Part shown: one piece after another, positions 1 through 11,749 of the stretch
How positions within the stretch are numbered: position 1 is the stretch's first letter
Layout of the letters: every line of letters starts with the position of its first letter
From: Haliclystus octoradiatus
Taxonomy: Eukaryota; Cnidaria; Staurozoa; Stauromedusae; Haliclystidae
DNA: 64,000 bases
Direction: 5' to 3'
Assembly: GCA_916610825.1 (NCBI GenBank)
Contig: OU744448.1
Span: 15,933,936-15,997,935 of the forward strand
Notes under the pieces: model-generated
Databases searched by the model: none
Told to the model about the DNA's origin: nothing
Seen by the model: only the letters and a program-made list of their open reading frames with translations
Position numbers and translations under genes: made by a program

Positions 1-854
1 ACAATGCTGAATTCCCAAGGGAATTCGAATTTGATAAAAACAGCTCAAAATTACCAAAAACAATGCTTAATTCCCAAGGGAAATCGAATTTAACAAAAAC
101 AGCTCAAAATGACCATAAACAATGCTTAATTCCCAAGGGAATTCGAATTTGACAAAAACAGCTCAAAATGACCAAAAACAATGCTTAATTCCAAAGGGAA
201 TTCGGAATTAACAAAAACAGCTCAAAATGACCAAAAACAATGCTTAAATCCCAAGGGAATTCGAATTTGGGAAAAACAGCTCAAAATGACCAAAAACAAT
301 GCCTAATTCCCAAGGGAATTTGAATTAGACAAAAACAGCTCAAAATGACCAAAAACAATGCTTAATTCCAAAGGGAATTCGAATTTGACAAAAACAGCTC
401 AAAATGACCAAAAAAAATGCTTAATTCCCAAGGGAACTCGAATTTGACAAAAACAGCTCAAAATGACCAAAACAATGCTTAATTCCCAAGGGAATTCGAA
501 TTTGATAAAAACAGCTCAAAATGACCAAAAAAAATGCTTAATTCCAAAGGGAATTCGGAATTAACAAAAACAGCTCAAAATGACCAAAAACAATGCTTAA
601 ATCCCAAGGGAATTCGAATTTGGGAAAAACAGCTCAAAATGACCAAAAACAATGCTTAATTTCCAAAGGAATTTGAATTTGACAAAAACAGCTCAAAATG
701 ACCAAAAACAATGCTTAATTCCCAAAGGAATTCGAATTTGACAAAAACAGCTCAAAATGACCAAAAACAATGCTTAATTCCCACGGGAATTCGAATTTGA
801 CAAAAACAGCTCAAAATGACCAAAAACAATGCTTAATTCCCAAGGGAATTCGAA
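1..854 (+). repeat. Partial copy of the TTTGGG-type module
   Basis: About 14 monomers. From about 179 onward their order of variants follows 3,660-4,380: CGGAATTAAC, then TTTGGGAAAA, then GGAATTTGAA, then GGGAACTCG, then a 58-bp monomer with CCAAAACAATG. The offset is about 3,479 bp, close to 59 monomers. This looks like a further partial copy of the 26-monomer module that follows. Its left part is outside the window. Confidence 0.7.
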
Positions 855-2388
855 TTTAACAAAAACAGCTCAAAATGACCAAAAACAATGCTTAAATCCA
901 AAGGGAATTCGAATTTGGGAAAAACAGCTCAAAATGACCAAAAACAATGCTTAATTCCCAAGGGAATTTGAATTTGACAAAAACAGCTCAAAATTACCAA
1001 AAACAATGCTCAATTCCAAAAGGGAATTCGAATTTAACAAAAACAGCTCAAAATGACCAAAAACAATGCTTAATTCCCAAGGGAATTTGAATTTGACAAA
1101 AACAGCTCAAAATGACCAAAAACAATGCTTAATTCCAAAGGGAATTCGAACTTGACAAAAACAGCTCAAAATGACCAAAAACAATGCTTAATTCCCAAGG
1201 GAACTCGAATTTGACAAAAACAGCTCAAAAGACCAAAACAATGCTTAATTCCCAAGGGAATTCGAATTTGATAAAAACAGCTCCAAACTACCAAAAACAA
1301 TGCTTAATTCCAAAGGGAATTCGGAATTAACAAAAACAGCTCAAAATGACCAAAAACAATGCTTAAATCCCAAGGGAATTCGAATTTGGGAAAAACAGCT
1401 CAAAATGACCAAAAACAATGCTTAATTCCCAAAGGAATTTGAATTTTGACAAAAACAGCTCAAAATGACCAAAAACAATGCTTAATTCCCAAAGGAATTC
1501 GAATTTGACAAAAACAGCTCAAAATGACCAAAAACAATGCTTAATTCCCACGGGAATTCGAATTTGACAAAAACAGCTCAAAATGACCAAAAACAATGCT
1601 TAATTCCCAACGGAATTCGAATTTAACAAAAACAGCTCAAAATGACCAAAAACAATGCTTAATTCCAAAGGGAATTCGAATTTGACAAAAACAGCTCAAA
1701 ATGACCGAAAACAATGCTTAATTCCCAAGGGAATTCGAATTTAACAAAAACAACTTAAAATGACCAAATACAATGCTTAATTCCCAAAGGAATTCGAATT
1801 TAACAAAAACAGCTCAAAATCACCAAAAACAATGCTCAATTCCCAAGGGAATTCGAATTTAACAAAAACAGCTCAAAATGACCAAATACAATGCTGAATT
1901 CCCAAGGGAATTCGAATTTGATAAAAACAGCTCAAAATTACCAAAAACAATGCTTAAATCCCAAGGGAATTCGAATTTGGGAAAAACAGCTCAAAATGAC
2001 CAAATACAATGCTGAATTCCCAAGGGAATTCGAATTTGATAAAAACAGCTCAAAGTTACGAAAAACAATGCTTAATTCCCAAGGGAATTCGAATTTGACA
2101 AAAACAGCTCAAAATGACCAAAAACAATGCTTAATTCCAAAGGGAATTCGGAATTAACAAAAACAGCTCAAAATGACCAAAAACAATGCTTAAATCCCAA
2201 GGGAATTCGAATTTGGGAAAAACAGCTCAAAATGACCAAAAACAATGCTTAATTCCCAAGGGAATTTGAATTTGACAAAAACAGCTCAAAATGACCAAAA
2301 ACAATGCTTAATTCCAAAGGGAATTCGAATTTGACAAAAACAGCTCAAAATGACCAAAAACAATGCTTAATTCCCAAGGGAACTCGAA
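855..2388 (+). repeat. 26-monomer tandem duplication, left copy
   Basis: A unit of about 1,534 bp (26 monomers) repeated directly at 2,389-3,921. Matching landmarks are the short monomer with CTCAAAAGACCAAAACAATG at 1,231 and 2,764, and the CTGAATTCC monomers giving identical 88-codon open stretches at 1,891-2,157 and 3,424-3,690. Both offsets are 1,533 bp. This copy has one extra A at about 1,018 (CCAAAAGGG). Copies differ at only a few bases, so the duplication is recent compared with general monomer divergence. Confidence 0.9.
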
Positions 2389-3921
2389 TTTAACAAAAAC
2401 AGCTCAAAATGACCAAAAACAATGCTTAAATCCAAAGGGAATTCGAATTTGGGAAAAACAGCTCAAAATGACCAAAAACAATGCTTAATTCCCAAGGGAA
2501 TTTGAATTTGACAAAAACAGCTCAAAATGACCAAAAACAATGCTTAATTCCAAAGGGAATTCGAATTTGACAAAAACAGCTCAAAATGACCAAAAACAAT
2601 GCTTAATTCCCAAGGGAATTTGAATTTGACAAAAACAGCTCAAAATGACCAAAAACAATGCTTAATTCCAAAGGGAATTCGAACTTGACAAAAACAGCTC
2701 AAAATGACCAAAAACAATGCTTAATTCCCAAGGGAACTCGAATTTGACAAAAACAGCTCAAAAGACCAAAACAATGCTTAATTCCCAAGGGAATTCGAAT
2801 TTGATAAAAACAGCTCCAAACTACCAAAAACAATGCTTAATTCCAAAGGGAATTCGGAATTAACAAAAACAGCTCAAAATGACCAAAAACAATGCTTAAA
2901 TCCCAAGGGAATTCGAATTTGGGAAAAACAGCTCAAAATGACCAAAAACAATGCTTAATTCCCAAAGGAATTTGAATTTTGACAAAAACAGCTCAAAATG
3001 ACCAAAAACAATGCTTAATTCCCCAAGGAATTCGAATTTGACAAAAACAGCTCAAAATGACCAAAAACAATGCTTAATTCCCACGGGAATTCGAATTTGA
3101 CAAAAACAGCTCAAAATGACCAAAAACAATGCTTAATTCCCAACGGAATTCGAATTTAACAAAAACAGCTCAAAATGACCAAAAACAATGCTTAATTCCA
3201 AAGGGAATTCGAATTTGACAAAAACAGCTCAAAATGACCAAAAACAATGCTTAATTCCCAAGGGAATTCGAATTTAACAAAAACAACTTAAAATGACCAA
3301 ATACAATGCTTAATTCCCAAAGGAATTCGAATTTAACAAAAACAGCTCAAAATCACCAAAAACAATGCTCAATTCCCAAGGGAATTCGAATTTAACAAAA
3401 ACAGCTCAAAATGACCAAAAACAATGCTGAATTCCCAAGGGAATTCGAATTTGATAAAAACAGCTCAAAATTACCAAAAACAATGCTTAAATCCCAAGGG
3501 AATTCGAATTTGGGAAAAACAGCTCAAAATGACCAAATACAATGCTGAATTCCCAAGGGAATTCGAATTTGATAAAAACAGCTCAAAGTTACGAAAAACA
3601 ATGCTTAATTCCCAAGGGAATTCGAATTTGACAAAAACAGCTCAAAATGACCAAAAACAATGCTTAATTCCAAAGGGAATTCGGAATTAACAAAAACAGC
3701 TCAAAATGACCAAAAACAATGCTTAAATCCCAAGGGAATTCGAATTTGGGAAAAACAGCTCAAAATGACCAAAAACAATGCTTAATTCCCAAGGGAATTT
3801 GAATTTGACAAAAACAGCTCAAAATGACCAAAAACAATGCTTAATTCCAAAGGGAATTCGAATTTGACAAAAACAGCTCAAAATGACCAAAAACAATGCT
3901 TAATTCCCAAGGGAACTCGAA
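2389..3921 (+). repeat. 26-monomer tandem duplication, right copy
   Basis: Right-hand copy of the 26-monomer unit. The join lies inside the monomer at about 2,365-2,400. There GGGAACTCG, typical of the unit end (as at 3,911), is followed by AATTTAAC, typical of the unit start (as at 850). That is a hybrid monomer of the kind unequal crossing-over leaves. Confidence 0.88.
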
Positions 3922-4370
3922 TTTGACAAAAACAGCTCAAAATGACCAAAACAATGCTTAATTCCCAAGGGAATTCGAATTTGATAAAAACAGCTCAAAA
4001 TGACCAAAAACAATGCTTAATTCCAAAGGGAATTCGGATTTAACAAAAACAGCTCAAAATGACCAAAAACAATGCTTAAATCCCAAGGGAATTCGAATTT
4101 GGGAAAAACAGCTCAAAATGACCAAAAACAATGCTTAATTCCCAAGGGAATTTGAATTTGACAAAAACAGCTCAAAATGACCAAAAACAATGCTTAATTC
4201 TCAAAGGAATTCGAATTTGACAAAAACAGCTCAAAATGACCAAAAACAATGCTTAATTCCCACGGGAATTCGAATTTGACAAAAACAGCTCAAAATGACC
4301 AAAAACAATGCTTAATTCCCAAGGGAATTCGAATTTAACAAAAACAGCTCAAAATGACCAAAAACAATGC

Positions 4371-6400
4371 TCAAATCCCAAGGGAATTCGAATTTGACAA
4401 AAACAACTTAAAATGACCAAATACAATGCTTAATTCCCAAGAGAATTTGAATTTGACAAAAACAGCTCAAAATGACCAAAAACAATGCTTAATTCCAAAG
4501 GGAATTCGGAATTAACAAAAACAGCTCAAAATGACCAAAAACAATGCTGAATTCCTAAGGGAATTCGAATTTAACAAACACAGCTCATAATGACCAAAAA
4601 CAATGCTTAATTCCAAAGGGAATTCGCAATTAACAGAAACAGCTCAAAATGACCAAAAACAATGCTTAATTCTCAAGGGAATTCGAATTTGACAAAAACA
4701 ATTCAAAATGACCAAATACATTGCTTAATTCCCAAGGGAATTCGAATTTGATAAAAACAGCTCAAAATGACCAAAAACAATGCTTAAATCCCAAGAGACT
4801 TCGAATTTGACAAAAACAGCTCAAAATGACAAAACAATGCTTAATTCCAAAGGGAATTCGGAATTAACAAAAACAGCTCAAAAAGACCAAAAACAATGCT
4901 TAATTCCCAAGGGAATTCGAATTTGACAAAAACAGCTCATAATGACCAAAAACAATGCTCAATTCCCAAGGGAATTCGAATTTAACAAAAACAGCTCAAA
5001 ATGACCAAAAACAATGCTTAATTCCCAAGGGAATTCGAATTTGACAAAAACAGCTCAAAATGACCAAATACAATGCTTAATTCCAAAGGGAATTCGGAAT
5101 TAACAAAAACAGCTCAAAATGACCAAAACAATGCTTAAGTCCTAAGGGAATTCGAATTTGACAAAAACAGCTCAAAATGACCAAAAACAATGCTTAATTC
5201 CAAAGGGAATTCGGAATTAACAAAAACAGCTCAAAATGACCAAAAACAATGCTTAATTCACAAGGGAATTCGAATTTTGATAAAAACAGCTCAAAATGAC
5301 CAAATACAATGTTTAATTCCCAAGGGAATTCGAATTTGACAAAAACAACTTAAAATGACCAAATACAATGCTTAATTCCCAAGAGAATTTGAATTTGACA
5401 AAAACAGCTCAAAATGACCAAAAACAATGCTTAATTCCAAAGGGAATTCGGAATTAACAAAAACAGCTCAAAATGACCAAAAACAATGCTGAATTCCTAA
5501 GGGAATTCGAATTTAACAAACACAGCTCATAATGACCAAAAACAATGCTTAATTCCAAAGGGAATTCGCAATTAACAGAAACAGCTCAAAATGACCAAAT
5601 ACATTGCTTAATTCCCAAGGGAATTCGAATTTGATAAAAACAGCTCAAAATGACCAAAAACAATGCTTAAATCCCAAGAGACTTCGAATTTGACAAAATC
5701 AGCTCAAAATGACAAAACAATGCTTAATTCCAAAGGGAATTCGGAATTAACAAAAACAGCTCAAAAAGACCAAAAACAATGCTTAATTCCCAAGGAAATT
5801 CGAATTTGATAAAAACAGCTCAAAATGACCTAAAACAATGCTGAATTCCCAAGGGAATTCGAATTTGACAAAAACAGCTCATAATGACCAAAAACAATGC
5901 TCAATTCCCAAGGGAATTCGAATTTAACAAAAACAGCTCAAAATGACCAAAAGCAATGGTTAATTCCCAAGGGAATTCGAATTTGACAAAAACAGCTCAA
6001 AATGACCAAATACAATGCTTAATTCCAAAGGGAATTCGGAATTAACAAAAACTGCTCAAAATGACCAAAAACAATGCTTAAGTCCTAAGGGAATTCGAAT
6101 TTGACAAAAACAGCTCAAAATGACCAAAAACAATGCTTAATTCCAAAGGGAATTCGGAATTAACAAAAACAGCTCAAAATGACCAAAAACAATGCTTAAT
6201 TCACAAGGGAATTCGAATTTTGATAAAAACAGCTCAAAATGACCAAATACAATGCTTAATTCACAAGGGGATCCGAATTTGATAAAAACAGCTCAAAATG
6301 ACAAAAAATATTGCTTAATTCCCAAGGGAAATCGAATTTGACAAAAACAACTCAAAATTACCAAATACAATGCTTAATTCCCAAGGAAATTCGGAATTAA
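4371..6400 (+). repeat. GCAATTAACAG-type module with internal 16-monomer duplication
   Basis: The module starts with a CTCAAATCCC monomer and lacks TTTGGG variants. It holds two tandem copies of a 16-monomer unit, about 4,381-5,322 and 5,323-6,264, offset 942 bp. Both copies carry ACAACTTAAAATG, CCCAAGAGAATTTG, CTGAATTCCTAAGG, AACAAACACAG, GCAATTAACAG and CAAGAGACTTCG in the same order. The right copy lacks the CTCAAGGG monomer found at about 4,670. The right copy is followed by a monomer with GGGGATCCG (about 6,267), a BamHI site. Confidence 0.82.
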
Positions 6401-9400
6401 CAAAAACAGCTCAAAATGACCAAAAAAAATGCTTAATTCCAAAGGGAATTCGGAATTAACAAAAACAGCTCAAAATGACCAAAAACAATGCTTAAATCCC
6501 AAGGGAATTCGAATTTGGGAAAAACAGCTCAAAATGACCAAAAACAATGCTTAATTTCCAAAGGAATTTGAATTTGACAAAAACAGCTCAAAATGACCAA
6601 AAACAATGCTTAATTCCCAAAGGAATTCGAATTTGACAAAAACAGCTCAAAATGACCAAAAACAATGCTTAATTCCCACGGGAATTCGAATTTGACAAAA
6701 ACAGCTCAAAATGACCAAAAACAATGCTTAATTCCCAAGGGAATTCGAATTTAACAAAAACAGCTCAAAATGACCAAAAACAATGCTTAAATCCAAAGGG
6801 AATTCGAATTTGGGAAAAACAGCTCAAAATGACCAAAAACAATGCTTAATTCCCAAGGGAATTTGAATTTGACAAAAACAGCTCAAAATGACCAAAAACA
6901 ATGCTTAATTCCAAAGGGAATTCGAATTTGACAAAAACAGCTCAAAATGACCAAAAACAATGCTTAATTCCCAAGGGAATTCGAATTTGACAAAAACAGC
7001 TCAAAATGACCAAAAACAATGCTTAATTCCAAAGGGAATTCGAACTTGACAAAAACAGCTCAAAATGACCAAAAACAATGCTTAATTCCCAAGGGAACTC
7101 GAATTTGACAAAAACAGCTCAAAAGACCAAAACAATGCTTAATTCCCAAGGGAATTCGAATTTGATAAAAACAGCTCAAAATGACCAAAAACAATGCTTA
7201 ATTCCAAAGGGAATTCGGAATTAACAAAAACAGCTCAAAATGACCAAAAACAATGCTTAAATCCCAAGGGAATTCGAATTTGGGAAAAACAGCTCAAAAT
7301 GACCAAAAACAATGCTTAATTCCCAAAGGAATTTGAATTTTGACAAAAACAGCTCAAAATGACCAAAAACAATGCTTAATTCCCAAAGGAATTCGAATTT
7401 GACAAAAACAGCTCAAAATGACCAAAAACAATGCTTAATTCCCAAGGGAATTCGAATTTGACAAAAACAGCTCAAAATGACCAAAAACAATGCTTAATTC
7501 CCAACGGAATTCGAATTTAACAAAAACAGCTCAAAATGACCAAAAACAATGCTTAATTCCAAAGGGAATTCGAATTTGACAAAAACAGCTCAAAATGACC
7601 GAAAACAATGCTTAATTCCCAAGGGAATTCGAATTTAACAAAAACAACTTAAAATGACCAAATACAATGCTTAATTCCCAAAGGAATTCGAATTTAACAA
7701 AAACAGCTCAAAATCACCAAAAACAATGCTCAATTCCCAAGGGAATTCGAATTTAACAAAAACAGCTCAAAATGACCAAATACAATGCTGAATTCCCAAG
7801 GGAATTCGAATTTGATAAAAACAGCTCAAAATTACCAAAAACAATGCTTAAATCCCAAGGGAATTCGAATTTGATAAAAACAGCTCAAAATGACCAAATA
7901 CAATGCTGAATTCCCAAGGGAATTCGAATTTGATAAAAACAGCTCAAAGTTACGAAAAACAATGCTTAATTCCCAAGGGAATTCGAATTTGACAAAAACA
8001 GCTCAAAATGACCAAAAACAATGCTTAATTCCAAAGGGAATTCGGAATTAACAAAAACAGCTCAAAATGACCAAAAACAATGCTTAAATCCCAAGGGAAT
8101 TCGAATTTGGGAAAAACAGCTCAAAATGACCAAAAACAATGCTTAATTCCCAAGGGAATTTGAATTTGACAAAAACAGCTCAAAATGACCAAAAACAATG
8201 CTTAATTCCAAAGGGAATTCGAATTTGACAAAAACAGCTCAAAATGACCAAAAACAATGCTTAATTCCCAAGGGAACTCGAATTTGACAAAAACTGCTCA
8301 AAATGACCAAAACAATGCTTAATTCCCAAGGGAATTCGAATTTGATAAAAACAGCTCAAAATGACCAAAAACAATGCTTAATTCCAAAGGGAATTCGGAA
8401 TTAACAAAAACAGCTCAAAATGACCAAAAACAATGCTTAAATCCCAAGGGAATTCGAATTTGGGAAAAACAGCTCAAAATGACCAAAAACAATGCTTAAT
8501 TCCCAAGGGAATTTGAATTTGACAAAAACAGCTCAAAATGACCAAAAACAATGCTTAATTCTCAAAGGAATTCGAATTTGACAAAAACAGCTCAAAATGA
8601 CCAAAAACAATGCTTAATTCCCACGGGAATTCGAATTTGACAAAAACAGCTCAAAATGACCAAAAACAATGCTTAATTCCCAAGGGAATTCGAATTTAAC
8701 AAAAACAGCTCAAAATGACCAAAAACAATGCTCAAATCCCAAGGGAATTCGAATTTGACAAAAACAACTTAAAATGACCAAATACAATGCTTAATTCCCA
8801 AGAGAATTTGAATTTGACAAAAACAGCTCAAAATGACCAAAAACAATGCTTAATTCCAAAGGGAATTCGGAATTAACAAAAACAGCTCAAAATGACCAAA
8901 AACAATGCTGAATTCCTAAGGGAATTCGAATTTAACAAACACAGCTCATAATGACCAAAAACAATGCTTAATTCCAAAGGGAATTCGCAATTAACAGAAA
9001 CAGCTCAAAATGACCAAAAACAATGCTTAATTCTCAAGGGAATTCGAATTTGACAAAAACAATTCAAAATGACCAAATACATTGCTTAATTCCCAAGGGA
9101 ATTCGAATTTGATAAAAACAGCTCAAAATGACCAAAAACAATGCTTAAATCCCAAGAGACTTCGAATTTGACAAAAACAGCTCAAAATGACAAAACAATG
9201 CTTAATTCCAAAGGGAATTCGGAATTAACAAAAACAGCTCAAAAAGACCAAAAACAATGCTTAATTCCCAAGGGAATTCGAATTTGACAAAAACAGCTCA
9301 TAATGACCAAAAACAATGCTCAATTCCCAAGGGAATTCGAATTTAACAAAAACAGCTCAAAATGACCAAAAACAATGCTTAATTCCCAAGGGAATTCGAA

Positions 9401-10781
9401 TTTGACAAAAACAGCTCAAAATGACCAAATACAATGCTTAATTCCAAAGGGAATTCGGAATTAACAAAAACAGCTCAAAATGACCAAAACAATGCTTAAG
9501 TCCTAAGGGAATTCGAATTTGACAAAAACAGCTCAAAATGACCAAAAACAATGCTTAATTCCAAAGGGAATTCGGAATTAACAAAAACAGCTCAAAATGA
9601 CCAAAAACAATGCTTAATTCACAAGGGAATTCGAATTTTGATAAAAACAGCTCAAAATGACCAAATACAATGTTTAATTCCCAAGGGAATTCGAATTTGA
9701 CAAAAACAACTTAAAATGACCAAATACAATGCTTAATTCCCAAGAGAATTTGAATTTGACAAAAACAGCTCAAAATGACCAAAAACAATGCTTAATTCCA
9801 AAGGGAATTCGGAATTAACAAAAACAGCTCAAAATGACCAAAAACAATGCTGAATTCCTAAGGGAATTCGAATTTAACAAACACAGCTCATAATGACCAA
9901 AAACAATGCTTAATTCCAAAGGGAATTCGCAATTAACAGAAACAGCTCAAAATGACCAAATACATTGCTTAATTCCCAAGGGAATTCGAATTTGATAAAA
10001 ACAGCTCAAAATGACCAAAAACAATGCTTAAATCCCAAGAGACTTCGAATTTGACAAAATCAGCTCAAAATGACAAAACAATGCTTAATTCCAAAGGGAA
10101 TTCGGAATTAACAAAAACAGCTCAAAAAGACCAAAAACAATGCTTAATTCCCAAGGAAATTCGAATTTGATAAAAACAGCTCAAAATGACCTAAAACAAT
10201 GCTGAATTCCCAAGGGAATTCGAATTTGACAAAAACAGCTCATAATGACCAAAAACAATGCTCAATTCCCAAGGGAATTCGAATTTAACAAAAACAGCTC
10301 AAAATGACCAAAAACAATGGTTAATTCCCAAGGGAATTCGAATTTGACAAAAACAGCTCAAAATGACCAAATACAATGCTTAATTCCAAAGGGAATTCGG
10401 AATTAACAAAAACTGCTCAAAATGACCAAAAACAATGCTTAAGTCCTAAGGGAATTCGAATTTGACAAAAACAGCTCAAAATGACCAAAAACAATGCTTA
10501 ATTCCAAAGGGAATTCGGAATTAACAAAAACAGCTCAAAATGACCAAAAACAATGCTTAATTCACAAGGGAATTCGAATTTTGATAAAAACAGCTCAAAA
10601 TGACCAAATACAATGCTTAATTCACAAGGGGATCCGAATTTGATAAAAACAGCTCAAAATGACAAAAAATATTGCTTATTTCCCAAGGGAAATCGAATTT
10701 GACAAAAACAACTCAAAATTACCAAATACAATGCTTAATTCCCAAGGAAATTCGGAATTAACAAAAACAGCTCAAAATGAC
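6400..10781 (+). repeat. Higher-order block copy 2 (~74 monomers, 4.4 kb)
   Basis: Second copy of the block at 510-6,400. The TTTGGG-type part runs to about 8,731 with one copy of the 26-monomer unit. The GCAATTAACAG-type part runs from 8,732 to 10,781. Offsets of 4,361 bp hold for CTCAAATCCC (4,371 and 8,732), GCAATTAACAG (4,626 and 8,987; 5,568 and 9,929) and GGGGATCCG (6,267 and 10,628). The two blocks differ in length by 1,534 bp, exactly 26 monomers, so the unit is present twice in one and once in the other. Confidence 0.88.
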
Positions 10782-11728
10782 CAAAAACAATGCTTAATTC
10801 CCAAGGGAATTCGAATTTGATAAAAACAGCTCAAAATAACCAAAAACAATGCTTAAATCCCAAGGGAATTCGAATTTGACAAAAACAGCTCAAAATGACC
10901 AAAATCAATGCTCAATTCCCAAGGGATTTCGAATTTAACAAAAACAGCTCAAAACAACCAAATACAATGCTGAATTCCCAAGGGAATTCGAATTTGATAA
11001 AAACAGCTCAAAATCACCAAAAACAATGCTTAATTCTCAAGGGAAATCGAATTTAACAAAAACAGCTCAAAATGACCAAAAACAATGCTTAATTCCCAAA
11101 GGAATTCGAATTTGACAAAAACAGCTCAAAATGACCAAAAACAATGCTTAATTCCAAAGGGAATTCGGAATTAACAAAAACAGCTCAAAATGACCAAAAA
11201 CAATGTTCAAATCCCAAGGGAATTCGAATTTGATAAAAACAGCTCAAAATGACCAAAAACAATGCTTAAATCCGAAGGGAATTCGAATTTGATAAAAACA
11301 GCTCGAAATGACCAAAAAAAGTGCTTAATTCCAAAGGGAATTTGGAATTAACAAAAACAGTTCAAAAAGACCAAAAACAATGCTTAATTGCCAAGGAAAT
11401 TCGAATTTGATAAAAACAGCTCAAAATGACCAAAAACAATGTTTAAATCCCAAGGGAATTCGAATTTGACAAAAACAGCTCAAATTGACCGAAAACAATG
11501 CTTAATTCCCAAGGGAATTCGAATTTGACAAAAGCAACTAAAAATGACCAAATACAATGCTTAATTCACAAGAGAATTTGAATTTGACAAAAACAGCTCA
11601 AAATGACCAAAAACAATGCTTAATTCCAAAGGGAATTCAGAATTAACAAAAACAGCTCAAAAGGACCAAAAACAATGCTGAATTCCCAAGGGAATTCGAA
11701 TTTGACAAAAACAGCTCATAATGACCAA

Positions 11729-11749
11729 AAACAAGGGAATTCGAATTTA
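11729..11749 (+). repeat. Monomer with 14-bp internal deletion
   Basis: CCAAAAACAAGGGAATTCG replaces the usual CAATGCT...CCAAGGG stretch, giving a 45-bp monomer. The sister copy near 12,190 keeps the full length. CAA lies at both ends of the missing piece, fitting slippage across a 3-bp repeat. Confidence 0.85.

Larger units (their letters stand above)
510..6400 (+). repeat. Higher-order block copy 1 (~100 monomers, 5.9 kb)
   Basis: First of two adjoining copies of a large block. The rare junction CCAAAAAAAATGCTTA at about 525-540 recurs at 6,421-6,435, an offset of 5,895 bp. Variant order then agrees between the copies. Copy 1 consists of the TTTGGG-type module, here with an internal 26-monomer duplication, followed by the GCAATTAACAG-type module at 4,371-6,400. 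The end is set where copy 1 (about 6,420) and copy 2 (about 10,781) stop matching. Confidence 0.85.

Noticed and set aside
1891-2157. 88-codon open reading frame on the + strand
   Set aside because: The peptide is the monomer read in three frames in turn, with a 59-residue period. An identical copy lies 1,533 bp away only because of the 26-monomer duplication. No family motif or coding bias is seen.
3424-3690. Second identical 88-codon open reading frame
   Set aside because: Copy of the one above through satellite duplication; same explanation.
6261-6280. BamHI-containing monomer GGGGATCCG as an inserted element edge
   Set aside because: The flanks are ordinary monomers in register. It is two base changes, and the copy at 10,628 comes from the block duplication.
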